Source of the DNA: Bacillota bacterium
GTDB taxonomy: Bacteria > Bacillota > Clostridia > Lachnospirales > Lachnospiraceae
Assembly (NCBI GenBank): GCA_023391695.1
Contig: JAEWAK010000038.1
Coordinates: 1 to 64,000 of the forward strand
Direction of reading: 5' to 3'
Length of the DNA: 64,000 nucleotides
Shown here: piece by piece, positions 1-7,801 of the stretch
Numbering within the stretch: the stretch's first letter is position 1
Layout: each line of letters opens with the position of its first letter
Position numbers and translations under genes: made by a program
Notes under the pieces: model-generated
Databases searched by the model: none
The model's input: the letters and a program-made list of their open reading frames with translations, nothing else
Told to the model about the DNA's origin: nothing

Positions 1-15
1 ACAAAAAAATATTGT

Positions 16-89
16 CGCGGGGTGGAGCAGTCTGGAAGCTCGTCGGGCTCATAACCCGAAGGTCATAGGTTCAAATCCTATCCCCGCAA
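16..89 (+). tRNA. tRNA-fMet (CAT), initiator
   Basis: A complete cloverleaf is visible. The acceptor arms are CGCGGGG and CCCCGCA, so the first pair is a C-A mismatch, the hallmark of initiator tRNA. The anticodon CAT is at 50-52 within a GGG/CCC-rich anticodon stem, also typical of the initiator. The T-loop TTCAAAT follows. CCA is not encoded. Confidence 0.95.
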
Positions 90-162
90 TTCGAAAACTG
101 AATAGTTTTCGTTAACCCGAAAAGAATGAAATTTTCTTTGGGGGTCAACGAAGTTGGCCTTG

Positions 163-234
<72 letters not shown>

Positions 235-305
235 TTTTTTATTGGAAATAGGAAGTACATAATTGTGAATTTTATAATTATAAAATTTCGTATTTCAATA
301 AATAT

Positions 306-378
306 GGGATATTAGCTCAGTCGGTAGAGCACTTGACTTTTAATCAAGGTGTCCCGGGTTCGAATCCCGGATGTCTCA
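306..378 (+). tRNA. tRNA-Lys (TTT)
   Basis: The cloverleaf is complete at 73 nt. The acceptor GGGATAT pairs with ATGTCTC using two G-U pairs, the anticodon stem is CTTGA/TCAAG with anticodon TTT at 339-341, and the T-arm is CCGGG/CCCGG. The D-loop has the normal GG. It is the last gene of a three-tRNA cluster (fMet, Phe, Lys) followed by a terminator. Confidence 0.95.
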
Positions 379-392
379 TTACAATAATATTG

Positions 393-419
393 AAAGACTA
401 TAAACATTATAGTCTTTTT
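393..419 (+). terminator. Rho-independent terminator of the tRNA cluster
   Basis: AAAGACTATAA and TTATAGTCTTT form an 11-bp stem with a short loop, followed by a T run, 15 nt after tRNA-Lys. Confidence 0.85.
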
Positions 420-488
420 GGTTATATAAATGTGGATAACATTTATCAAATAATAAAGTATCGTGGATATTCAATATAATGATTTGAA

Positions 489-543
489 ATGCCCCATTCG
501 AATAAACAGTGGAATCATTCCATTTTTTATTCTTGTGGGGCAT
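489..543. terminator. Nested hairpin between convergent tRNAs and the aminotransferase
   Basis: ATGCCCCA (489-496) pairs with TGGGGCAT (536-543). Inside it GAATAAA pairs with TTTATTC and GGAAT with ATTCC, giving a long interrupted stem. It lies 45 nt beyond the minus-strand aminotransferase stop, so it probably terminates that transcript. There is no clean T run. Confidence 0.5.
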
Positions 544-588
544 ATTATATTCATATTATTGTACGTATCATATATATCATTTTGCTTA

Positions 589-1437
589 TCATAGTTTTTT
601 GGTATCCCTTTTAAACTTTTCAAGAGCTGCCTGCTGTAATGTATTAAGTATATCCGGTGCCTTTCCTCCAACCGGAATACCGTCAACTTCCGAAACAGCT
701 ATACACAATGCTCCTGCACTTGTGATAATTATTTCATCAGCTTCCAGCAATTCACTCAGGGTAAAAGGGGTTTCCTCAACCGGAATTTTGTTGTCATGGC
801 AAAACTGGATTAGATGTCCTCTGGTTATACCCGGTAAAATCAGATTGTCCAGGGGAGCAGTTTGAAAGGTTCCGTTTTTAACAATTGATATATTGCTGTG
901 GGAACATTCCGTTACTCTTTCACCCCGGTGGAATACGGCTTCATCACAGCCGGCCTCGGCAGCTTTCTGGCTTGCCATCACATTTGGCAGTAAATTCAGT
1001 GTTTTAATATTACAATGGAAAAACCGGGTGTCCTCTACCGTAATTAACTTGAATTTCTGATAGATGTCCTTAATACTTCCAGGTTTAATAGTAATCCATA
1101 AATTGGATGGGACTAAAGGATCCGGAAACGAATGGTTACGTAGGGCAGTTCCTCTGGTCACCTGCCAATAAAGGAGTTGTTCCGGACTGTCTACTTTATG
1201 AACCATCTCCCGGAGAAGGTTCTTTAATTCAGCTTTCGTTAAGCCGATGGGTATGTTTATCAGCTCAGCACTTAGATAAAAGCGGTCAACATGTTCGTCC
1301 AGATCATAAATGATATGGTTGGCTGTATAGGTCGCATCATATACTCCGTCTCCGAAATAACAGACCCGGTCATTCATCGGGATTTTCATCTCTTCAATTA
1401 ATCCGTAGGATCCGCAGTAATAACCCAAATTTTCCAT
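589..1437 (-). CDS. dat: D-amino-acid aminotransferase (class IV PLP fold)
   Basis: A PLP-dependent class IV aminotransferase, predicted to interconvert D-alanine/2-oxoglutarate and D-glutamate/pyruvate for cell-wall precursors. It is cytoplasmic. The 282-aa length is normal. The N-terminal GDGVYDATY strand motif is present, and the PLP-lysine motif reads CNIKTLNLLPNV at about residue 145, close to the D-Ala aminotransferase signature CDIKSLNLLPNV. The later EAGCDEAVFHRGERVTE segment is the conserved glutamate-bearing strand. The start is well supported by GGAGG about 10 nt upstream. It stands alone, convergent with the tRNA cluster. A branched-chain aminotransferase or aminodeoxychorismate lyase is possible from the fold, but the lysine motif favours Dat. 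Confidence 0.85.
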   Translation of the reverse strand: MENLGYYCGSYGLIEEMKIPMNDRVCYFGDGVYDATYTANHIIYDLDEHVDRFYLSAELINIPIGLTKAELKNLLREMVHKVDSPEQLLYWQVTRGTALRNHSFPDPLVPSNLWITIKPGSIKDIYQKFKLITVEDTRFFHCNIKTLNLLPNVMASQKAAEAGCDEAVFHRGERVTECSHSNISIVKNGTFQTAPLDNLILPGITRGHLIQFCHDNKIPVEETPFTLSELLEADEIIITSAGALCIAVSEVDGIPVGGKAPDILNTLQQAALEKFKRDTKKL

Positions 1438-1662
1438 TTGATATATCCTCCTGTTTTAAACATTTTTTATAATCTTAGTGATCTATGAGTTCTTTCTCTG
1501 GAAGTATATACCGGCAGGGAATACCAGAGGTTCATGGTAGGTTAACAAATATTCATTTATAAGTTTGCCGTGTCACTCCGCCTTCGTTCTTTGATTTTCT
1601 ATGATACCTATTTTATACGAAACCAGAAAAAAAAGCAAATACAGAACAGTTACTAGTACAAC

Positions 1663-1699
1663 GTTCAACTTTTGTTTTAACCTAAAACAAAAGTTGAAC
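1663..1699. promoter_or_regulatory. 17-bp perfect palindrome upstream of the PTS regulator promoter
   Basis: GTTCAACTTTTGTTTTA and its exact reverse complement flank a 3-nt centre. The palindrome ends 10 nt before the -35 box at 1710. It is either an operator or a strong stem. No T run follows on the plus strand. The remainder of the 1438-1818 gap holds only the promoter at 1710-1738 and a purine-rich stretch. Confidence 0.7.
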
Positions 1700-1709
1700 T
1701 CAAATGAAA

Positions 1710-1738
1710 TTGAAAACAATAAACTTATCAAATAGAAT
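1710..1738 (+). promoter_or_regulatory. Predicted sigma-A promoter of the PRD regulator gene
   Basis: TTGAAA at 1710-1715 and TAGAAT at 1733-1738 are separated by 17 nt. The predicted transcription start is near 1745, giving a leader of about 75 nt before the ATG at 1819. Confidence 0.55.
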
Positions 1739-1818
1739 TAATATTGAGGAGGGGATGAAAAAAAATCCAAGGACGAGATTATAACTGATCTTAATAAAGG
1801 AGTTGGGATTATTACAAA

Positions 1819-3900
1819 ATGGATAAAGATATTGTATCAATTCTTCAGATTTTATTAAATAGCACATTGATTACTACAAAAGGATTGCAGGAAGAAACTA
1901 ATTCTTCAAGGAGGCAAATTACTTACAGGCTGGATAAAATTAACGAGATGTTTAAAGTAAAAAAGGCGCCGCTTATATCCCTGGGAACGAATAAAGATAT
2001 TATTGTTCCAAAAGAGACAAAGAGAGTAATTAAAGAAATTCTTGAGAAAAACTATTCTAAAAATACTTATTACTTTAGTAAAGCAGAAAGACTTTTATAT
2101 ATGTATTTAATGCTTTTTATTAACATGGAGGATCTTTCGATTAATCATTTTATCGATTCCTTAAAGGTAAGCAGATCCACTGTAAATCTTGATTTTAAAG
2201 ATTTGATACCTGAACTTGAAAAAAAAGGCATTGAAATTAAAAACAATCGTATAAGCGGCTATTATTTAGTTAGGTCTGAGATGGAAATTAGAAGAGTACT
2301 TATTAAAAATATTATAGAGACCATAGCGAATGAAAAAAGATCAAGAGTATTTGACATTTTTATTGAAGAATATAAACTAGATAGTTTTGAGAAAGCCAAA
2401 GAAATTATATCAAAGCTTGTAAAAAAACATGAAATTACTTTTGTCGAGGACAGGTTAGTAGAATTTATCTATATATTCATTTTTTTGAAAGTGAGAATGC
2501 TTTCAAGGAAAGTAATTATTTCAGAAAATATAGATATTCCTAATATTGCAGCTATGAACTCAATGAAGGAATATAAATTTGCTGAAGAATTATTAGAAGT
2601 ATATGATAGCAAAGATAAGGTAAAATCCCATGACATAATGTATATCAGTGCCTGGATTTTAGGAATATCAGTGGGAAATGATGAAGAAGATACAAAAGAC
2701 CGAACTGTGATTTCAGAAATTGTAAATAAGATGATGGCGAAGTTTGGATATTTAAGTGGAGTTTATTATATTAGTCAGGAAAAAATATTTAAACAACTGT
2801 ATTCTCACTTTAGACCGGCTTATTACCGGCTTTTATTTAAATTACCTATTTACAATCCGCTTTGTGAAAAGGTAAAAGAGGAATATCGATTAGTATACAG
2901 AATTGTAAGCAATACAATGAAAGAATTCTGCAGTTTATTTGGAGAAGAAATTCAAGAAGAGGAATTGGCATATTTAACAATGCATTTTGCGGTTATTTTC
3001 TCAAGCAGAAAAGAATTTGATCTGCTTAGAAAGAGGACAGCACTGATAGTTTGTTCAAATGGTGTTGGCAGTTCAGCCATCTTACATGCAGAACTGATAA
3101 ATTTATTTCCGGAACTGCACTTTTTACCACCATTAGAATCCTCTAAACAAAAAGATTTTGTTGGACCTGTAGATATTGTATTTACTACTAATTATAAAGC
3201 AGAGGATTTAGAAATAAATGTACCAGTAATTAAAGTTAGTCCTGTTATGACCCAAAAAGAAAAGTATAAGATTATACGTGAAGTGTACGTTTTATTGGGT
3301 AATATTTTTTTAAGTCAACCTAAAATAGATGAGGTTTTAAATATAATAAAAAAATATTCGAACGTAACTTCTGAAAGTATGCTTTCAAATGAATTGTCAT
3401 CTTATTTTACGCAAATAGAGAATTTTACGAATAAAGGAGAGGAAGGGCTAATGCTAAGTGATCTTACGGATGAAACACTAATAAAACTAAAGGTACCGGC
3501 TAAAGATTGGGAGGATGCCATAAGGCAATCGGCATCGGTTCTCGTTGAAAAAGGTAAAGTTATAGAAGAATATATAGATGCTATGGTTAATACAGCAAAA
3601 GAATCCGGTCCATATATTGTTATTACAAAACATGTGGCACTTCCACATGCCAGACCGGAAGCAGGAGCAAAAGAAATTGCAATAGGAATTGCTACTTTGG
3701 AAAAGCCTATTGAGTTCGGAAATGATAAAAATGATCCTGTTAAATATGTCTTTTGCTTAAGTGCTACCGATAATAACAGTCATTTACGTGCAATGTCTGA
3801 ACTGGTTGAATTATTAGAAATGGATGAATTCTTTAGGGTTTTGGATAATGCTAAGGATGCTAAGGAAATTATTGATTTTATAAAAGCACATGAATCGTAA
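1819..3900 (+). CDS. PRD-containing PTS transcriptional activator (BglG/MtlR type) with EIIB and EIIA domains
   Basis: A phosphorylation-controlled transcription activator of 693 aa. Order of domains: an N-terminal HTH (about 1-60), a second Mga-like HTH (about 85-150, RSTVNLDFKDLIPELEKKGI), two PTS regulation domains (about 165-285 and 300-395), a PTS EIIB-like domain with phospho-cysteine C412 in IVCSNGVGSS, and a type-2 EIIA domain with phospho-histidine H610 in HVALPHAR. This is the MtlR/LicR architecture, in which phosphorylation by EIIB/HPr reports substrate flux. The adjacent PTS IIB/IIC genes are the likely target, and no separate IIA gene follows, so the fused EIIA may also serve transport (inference). 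The SD to ATG distance is long. The last codons lie inside a 17-bp tandem repeat. Confidence 0.9.
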   Translation: MDKDIVSILQILLNSTLITTKGLQEETNSSRRQITYRLDKINEMFKVKKAPLISLGTNKDIIVPKETKRVIKEILEKNYSKNTYYFSKAERLLYMYLMLFINMEDLSINHFIDSLKVSRSTVNLDFKDLIPELEKKGIEIKNNRISGYYLVRSEMEIRRVLIKNIIETIANEKRSRVFDIFIEEYKLDSFEKAKEIISKLVKKHEITFVEDRLVEFIYIFIFLKVRMLSRKVIISENIDIPNIAAMNSMKEYKFAEELLEVYDSKDKVKSHDIMYISAWILGISVGNDEEDTKDRTVISEIVNKMMAKFGYLSGVYYISQEKIFKQLYSHFRPAYYRLLFKLPIYNPLCEKVKEEYRLVYRIVSNTMKEFCSLFGEEIQEEELAYLTMHFAVIFSSRKEFDLLRKRTALIVCSNGVGSSAILHAELINLFPELHFLPPLESSKQKDFVGPVDIVFTTNYKAEDLEINVPVIKVSPVMTQKEKYKIIREVYVLLGNIFLSQPKIDEVLNIIKKYSNVTSESMLSNELSSYFTQIENFTNKGEEGLMLSDLTDETLIKLKVPAKDWEDAIRQSASVLVEKGKVIEEYIDAMVNTAKESGPYIVITKHVALPHARPEAGAKEIAIGIATLEKPIEFGNDKNDPVKYVFCLSATDNNSHLRAMSELVELLEMDEFFRVLDNAKDAKEIIDFIKAHES

Positions 3901-3987
3901 AAGCACATGAATCGTAAAAGCGTATGAACCGTAAAGGCGTATGAATTGTAAAAACGCATGAACCGTAAAAGCGCATAAATCGTAAAA
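3886..3987 (+). repeat. Six tandem 17-bp repeats spanning the regulator stop codon
   Basis: Units start at 3886, 3903, 3920, 3937, 3954 and 3971. The first two are identical (GCACATGAATCGTAAAA) and the others differ at a few positions. The first unit encodes the last residues (AHES) and stop of the PRD regulator. A 17-bp period cannot be translated in register. On the minus strand the repeat creates meaningless open frames. There are no spacers of different sequence, so this is not a CRISPR. Confidence 0.9.
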
Positions 3988-4016
3988 GGAGGTAATAGGT
4001 CCAAGTATAAAAATAA

Positions 4017-4183
4017 CCTGCCGGAGGCAGGAACTGGGGATGCGGCATTTGTGTAAGCAGTAATGGTACACCATCTGGGCTGCAGGCTTTTAACACAGCA
4101 GCATATGCTTTGCAGGAGGGAAAAAAGCAGTGACCCTAATTTTGATTTTGCTAGGAATCATTATAGCATTAGGGAAGCTTTGA
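4017..4183 (+). pseudogene. Possible degraded gene remnant with a 17-aa hydrophobic micro-ORF
   Basis: A frame without a start codon runs from 4017 to a TGA at 4131-4133 and ends in SGLQAFNTAAYALQEGKKQ. A GTG at 4130 overlaps that stop, has AGGAGGG at 4114-4120, and would encode the 17-aa hydrophobic peptide MTLILILLGIIIALGKL. An SD-like AAAAGGAGG at 3984-3992 has no start codon after it. I do not recognise a family. Decay of a small gene between regulator and IIB is one reading, chance is another. Confidence 0.3.
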
Positions 4184-4205
4184 AATAAAATATAACCTAT
4201 CAACT

Positions 4206-4283
4206 GTATAGACGGGAAAGGATAAATCAGCACTCAAAGGGGAAAACCCCTGGACATTAATTGAATTATCCTTACATCTATAC
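4206..4283 (+). promoter_or_regulatory. Three-tier nested hairpin in the PTS operon leader
   Basis: GTATAGA (4206-4212) pairs with TCTATAC (4277-4283), AAGGATAA (4218-4225) with TTATCCTT (4266-4273), and AGGGG (4238-4242) with CCCCT (4247-4251). All three helices are perfect and collinear, so one extended stem with internal loops can form. It lies 85 nt before the IIB start and just ahead of a perfect 14-bp direct repeat (4318-4345). It could be an RNA control element or a multi-part operator for the PRD activator. Confidence 0.6.
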
Positions 4284-4317
4284 CCGCAAAAAAAGATAAG
4301 TCTGTAACCACTATTTC

Positions 4318-4345
4318 TGAGCTACAAACTTTGAGCTACAAACTT
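4318..4345 (+). repeat. Perfect 14-bp tandem duplication before the IIB gene
   Basis: TGAGCTACAAACTT occurs twice back to back, ending about 10 nt before the SD of the IIB gene. Function unknown; the position would suit an operator or a leader element. Confidence 0.6.
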
Positions 4346-4367
4346 ATTACACGAGGAGGATTTCGTT

Positions 4368-4655
4368 ATGTACAAACTATTAATCGCATGCAGAGCAGGG
4401 GTGGGATCAAGTTTAATGTTAAAAATCAAGACCCAGCAAGTTATCAAGGAAAATAATTTTCCCATCGAAGTGGAGCATGGTTCATTAGATGCCTTAAATG
4501 GATTTAATGGAGATGCGGTAGAAACATTAATTGATGTTGCTGAAGAATTGAAAAAGAAGAACTTAAAATTAGATGTGATTGGTATCCATAATATTGTCGA
4601 TCGTAATGAAATTAAAACAGCATTAGAAAAATTTCTTGCTTCAAAAGAAAAATAA
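4368..4655 (+). CDS. PTS EIIB component, ascorbate/galactitol type (SgaB/UlaB-like)
   Basis: The cytoplasmic phosphocarrier of a PTS permease; it passes phosphate from EIIA to the incoming sugar at the IIC component. At 95 aa it has the normal single-domain length. The active cysteine is C8 in LLIACRAGVGSSLML, followed by the phosphate-loop pattern GVGSS typical of the lactose/galactitol/ascorbate EIIB fold. A strong AGGAGG precedes the ATG. The IIC gene starts 28 nt downstream. The acceptor substrate cannot be read from sequence. The downstream aldolases suggest a sugar acid or an amino-sugar acid rather than ascorbate itself. Confidence 0.85.
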   Translation: MYKLLIACRAGVGSSLMLKIKTQQVIKENNFPIEVEHGSLDALNGFNGDAVETLIDVAEELKKKNLKLDVIGIHNIVDRNEIKTALEKFLASKEK

Positions 4656-4683
4656 AATTTAATAGAATAAGGAGAAGATATAT

Positions 4684-5955
4684 ATGAATTTTATTATAAG
4701 TTTATTAAGCACACCTGCTGTTTTGCTTGGTACAGTTGCATGTATAGGTTTAATTCTTCAAAAGAAATCAGCTACGGAAGTATTCACCGGTGCATCAAAA
4801 ACACTGATCGGTTTCCTGGTATTTGGTATTGGTGCTTCCGCTATGACGGGATCATTACAGAACTTTAATAAGCTGTTCCAATATGGTTTTGGCATCACAG
4901 GTGTTATAGCTTCACCGGAAGCCGCTACAGCACTTGCACAAAGCACTTATGGGTTCGCGGTTTCATGCACTTTGATTCTGGGATTTATACTGAACTTGAT
5001 TTTCGCACGTATTACAAGGTTTAAGAACATCTTCTTTACAACAGGTCATAGCTTATTCTTTTCTTGTGTATTGGTGTTAATTATGCAGGCACATGGATTC
5101 AATAATGTAATTACAATTTTAGTTAGCGGCACTATCTTAGGTTTTATGTCAGCGGCATTACCTCAATTCTGCCAACCATTTATGCGTAATATGACAGGTG
5201 GGGATGAGCAGGCAATTGGTCATTTCAATATGATTGGTTATGGATTATCAGGTTATTTGGGCCGTATATTCTCAAAGTATAAAGAAGAAACAACAGAATC
5301 TATAGAATTCCCTAAATGGCTATCTGTTTTTAGAGATTTCTTAATGGGGCTGGCAATCGTTATGCTAATCTTATTCTATATTGCAACGTTAAAAGCCGGT
5401 CAGGTATATACACAGGAAATTGCCGGTTCACAACACTGGTTAGTGTTCCCTCTTGTGCAGGCGTTCACATTCGTAGCCGGTATGTCAGTATTAATGACAG
5501 GTGTTCGTATGTTCTTAGCTGAAATCACTGCTGCATTTGTTATCATTTCAGAAAAATATATTCCGGGATCACGTCCTGCATTAGATGTTCCAACCGTATT
5601 CCCATATGCACCAAATGCAGTAATACTTGGTTTTATAATATCATATGCTTCCGGTTTGCTGGCAATCGCTGTCATGGCATCATTACCCAGTATATTCCCT
5701 GTAGTTATTATCCCGGCTGCTCATATCTGTTTCTTCTCGGGTGGTACGGCAGCAGTATTCGGTAATTCCTCTGGCGGATGGAGAGGAGCTATTTTAGGAG
5801 CATTTGTTGCCGGATTATTGCTTGCATTCTTACCAACAATTCTTTACCCGGTTTACGGAACACTTGGGATTGAAGGTGCAACCTTCCCTAATATCGACTA
5901 TAACGTAATTGGAACTATATTACATAAGATTTTACAATTAATAAAACCTATCTAA
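4684..5955 (+). CDS. PTS EIIC permease, ascorbate family (UlaA/SgaT-like)
   Basis: The integral membrane translocation subunit of the PTS, 423 aa with about ten to eleven hydrophobic segments and the family features GFLVFGIGASAMTGSLQNF near the N-terminus and FFSGGTAAVFGNSSGGWRGA near the C-terminus. The latter matches the EIIC sugar-AI family of ascorbate-type permeases. An AGGAG lies upstream and it follows the IIB gene. With no dedicated IIA gene nearby, phosphate donation may come from the EIIA domain of the upstream regulator or from elsewhere. Substrate uncertain. Confidence 0.85.
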   Translation: MNFIISLLSTPAVLLGTVACIGLILQKKSATEVFTGASKTLIGFLVFGIGASAMTGSLQNFNKLFQYGFGITGVIASPEAATALAQSTYGFAVSCTLILGFILNLIFARITRFKNIFFTTGHSLFFSCVLVLIMQAHGFNNVITILVSGTILGFMSAALPQFCQPFMRNMTGGDEQAIGHFNMIGYGLSGYLGRIFSKYKEETTESIEFPKWLSVFRDFLMGLAIVMLILFYIATLKAGQVYTQEIAGSQHWLVFPLVQAFTFVAGMSVLMTGVRMFLAEITAAFVIISEKYIPGSRPALDVPTVFPYAPNAVILGFIISYASGLLAIAVMASLPSIFPVVIIPAAHICFFSGGTAAVFGNSSGGWRGAILGAFVAGLLLAFLPTILYPVYGTLGIEGATFPNIDYNVIGTILHKILQLIKPI

Positions 5956-5973
5956 ATTATATTAATATTATTG

Positions 5974-6003
5974 TATAAGAGCCATCGGTGTGTGGCTCTT
6001 ATA
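5974..6003 (+). terminator. 11-bp hairpin after the PTS IIC gene
   Basis: TATAAGAGCCA and TGGCTCTTATA form a perfect 11-bp stem with an 8-nt loop, 18 nt after the IIC stop. No T run follows, so it may be a processing or attenuation hairpin rather than a full terminator. Confidence 0.6.
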
Positions 6004-6019
6004 ACTACTGGGAGACAAA

Positions 6020-6278
6020 GTGTGAAGAAAAAAGCATCTTCACAAAAAGTGAATTATAAAACATAATTCACTTTAAAAAGAACCTGGAAATGAGCACTGA
6101 GGGTGCTCATTCCAAGTTTCTTCCGCCATTATTTCTGATGCCGCAGAAGCGGCATCAGGTTGTGTGAAGGTTGAAAGAAAATATAATAGAGAAAGGTAAG
6201 CCACGTACAGATTCTTTCAAACATTTTTATTTGTGGCAGTACCGCAGACCTGTCTGCGGTATGTAATGGGTGTAAATT
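6020..6278 (+). promoter_or_regulatory. Hairpin-cassette leader copy A (modules X and Y) before the SIS gene
   Basis: Module X (6020-6157) holds consecutive stems: TGTGAAG/CTTCACA, AAAGTGAATTA (6046-6056)/TAATTCACTTT (6064-6074), a GGAAATGAGCAC...GGTGCTCATTCC stem (6086-6113) and GATGCCGC (6137-6144)/GCGGCATC (6149-6156). Module Y (6170-6278) has interleaved pairing: GTTGAAAGAA (6170-6179) with TTCTTTCAA (6212-6220), and GCCAC (6200-6204) with GTGGC (6233-6237). A terminal hairpin ACCGCAGA/TCTGCGGT (6241-6260) follows. The tail ATGTAATGGGTGTAAATT ends at the ATG. Related copies are at 50911-51165, 53380-53517 and 32495-32602. Confidence 0.8.
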
Positions 6279-6881
6279 ATGACTGAAAATACATTACCCG
6301 CATTTCTTGATATACTATCCGGTGAAGTATCGGCATTTATTGATTCAATTGATGAAGCGGCAATTAATAAAGCACGTGATTTAATTCTTGAATCAGAAAA
6401 GAATCATGGACGTGTGCATGTGACCGGGATTGGCAAACCGGGTCATGTGTCGGGATATATTGCTTCATTGCTTTCCTCAACCGGAACTCCGGCATATACA
6501 TTACACGGTACGGAAGCAGTGCATGGCTCAAGCGGACAAGTGGTTGCCGGCGACGTGGTTATCGCTATATCAAATAGTGGTGAAACCTGTGAACTAAAAG
6601 CAACGGTTGAAACATTAAAAGCCAATGGTGCAAAAATCATTGGCGTGAGCGGCAATACGGATTCGTGGCTTAAGAATGCTTCTGATATATTCTTGTTTGC
6701 AGGAGTAAAACAGGAAGGGGATGACCTTAATAAGGCACCTCGTGCCTCAATTCTTGCGGAAACCATTGCGTTACAGTCATTAAGCGTTGCATTACAATAT
6801 GCGAAAGGACTTAATGCTCAGCTGTATTTCGAGTGGCATCCGGGCGGAAGTCTTGGAAAATCTATTAGAGAAGGGAAATAA
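6279..6881 (+). CDS. SIS-domain sugar isomerase (KdsD/GutQ-like, no CBS domains)
   Basis: A 200-aa sugar isomerase domain protein, predicted to interconvert a ketose- and aldose-phosphate in the cytoplasm. Visible features are VHVTGIGKPGHVSGYIASLLSS, the HGSSGQVVAGDVVIAISNSGET segment that forms the phosphate-binding SIS core, and the C-terminal FEWHPGGSLGK, which matches the HPGGALG signature of arabinose-5-phosphate isomerases. The tandem CBS domains usual in KdsD are absent, as in short GutQ-like or hexulose-phosphate isomerases. The start directly follows the module-Y leader. It is followed after 4 nt by the DapA-type aldolase, so it probably acts on an intermediate of the same PTS-derived pathway. 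Confidence 0.8.
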   Translation: MTENTLPAFLDILSGEVSAFIDSIDEAAINKARDLILESEKNHGRVHVTGIGKPGHVSGYIASLLSSTGTPAYTLHGTEAVHGSSGQVVAGDVVIAISNSGETCELKATVETLKANGAKIIGVSGNTDSWLKNASDIFLFAGVKQEGDDLNKAPRASILAETIALQSLSVALQYAKGLNAQLYFEWHPGGSLGKSIREGK

Positions 6882-6885
6882 TTTC

Positions 6886-7800
6886 ATGGAATATAAAGGT
6901 ATTATATGTGCAATGATTACGCCGCTTGATGAAAATCAGAATATCAATCCACAGGCAACACGTGAATTAATTGACTATCTGATTGATAAAGGCATTTATG
7001 GATTATTTATTTTAGGTACAAATGGTGAATGCCATGTACTTACGGATGATGAAAAGGTTGAATTCGCAAGAATTGTTATCGGATATACGAATAACCGTGT
7101 GCCGGTTTTTGTCGGAACAGGCGGTAATTCAACCCGTGAAGTCATCAATTTGTCCAAAAGAATGGAAGCAATCGATGCAAGCGCTTTATCCATTATAACT
7201 CCATTCTTTGTACCGCCGACACAACAGGAATTAATTGCACACTACAAAGCGGTTGCCACTGAGGTGAATTTACCAATCATGATGTATAACATGCCAGGTA
7301 AGACAGGAATTAATATTGAACCTGCATCAGTTCGCGAATTAGCAAAAATTAAGAACATTGTGGGTATTAAGGACAGTAGCGGCAAGCTTAACAACATGAA
7401 AGCTTATCTTGAATTCACGAAAGGTGAGGACTTTGGTGTATTCTCGGGCTCAGATTCACTTATTCTCGATATCCTGAAGGAAGGAGGACACGGTGCGGTT
7501 GCAGCCACTGCAAACTTCCTTGCAGAGATTGATGTTGCTATTTATGATAACTTCATCAAAGGTGATCTGCAAGCGGCTCAAAAAGCGCAGGACAGTATTG
7601 AAGAGCTTCGCCGTATCTTAAAGTTTGGTACCCTCCCATCCGTCATCAAGCAGGCGGTTGTCTTGAATGGCATTAATGTCGGGCCTTCACGTCTTCCGGT
7701 AAGTCAACCAACTGGTGAAAAACTTGAAGAAATAAAGCGTGTGGTTGCAGTTTACAAAGCAACATTTGATAAGGGATTATACGAATGCCGAGGTGAATGA
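6886..7800 (+). CDS. DapA/NanA-family class I aldolase
   Basis: A TIM-barrel Schiff-base aldolase of the dihydrodipicolinate synthase superfamily, 304 aa. It has the GTNGECHVLTDDE entry loop, the conserved tyrosine Y134 in MMYNMPGKTG and the Schiff-base lysine K162 in VGIKDSSG. Members include DHDPS, N-acetylneuraminate lyase and 2-keto-3-deoxy-sugar-acid aldolases. Location between a SIS isomerase and a KDPG-type aldolase, behind a PTS, argues for a catabolic keto-acid sugar aldolase rather than lysine biosynthesis (inference). The start was placed at 6886: AAGGGAA precedes it, and the longer frame to 6787 lies inside the isomerase gene. Confidence 0.8.
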   Translation: MEYKGIICAMITPLDENQNINPQATRELIDYLIDKGIYGLFILGTNGECHVLTDDEKVEFARIVIGYTNNRVPVFVGTGGNSTREVINLSKRMEAIDASALSIITPFFVPPTQQELIAHYKAVATEVNLPIMMYNMPGKTGINIEPASVRELAKIKNIVGIKDSSGKLNNMKAYLEFTKGEDFGVFSGSDSLILDILKEGGHGAVAATANFLAEIDVAIYDNFIKGDLQAAQKAQDSIEELRRILKFGTLPSVIKQAVVLNGINVGPSRLPVSQPTGEKLEEIKRVVAVYKATFDKGLYECRGE

Positions 7801-7801
7801 T

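Noticed and set aside
1653..1665. 13-mer CTAGTACAACGTT also found at 32620-32632
   Set aside because: A 13-base match between two places in 64 kb is expected by chance, and neither copy has matching flanks.
1755..1784. Nine-codon ORF (MKKNPRTRL) after AGGAGGGG
   Set aside because: The SD is only 2 nt from the ATG and no terminator follows, so a leader-peptide role is not supported.
3886..3987. CRISPR-like array
   Set aside because: Repeats are contiguous, without unique spacers, and no cas genes are near.
3780..4096. Minus-strand open frames over the 17-bp repeats
   Set aside because: Low-complexity translations (repeated RFMRFY-like units) of the tandem repeat, without SD.
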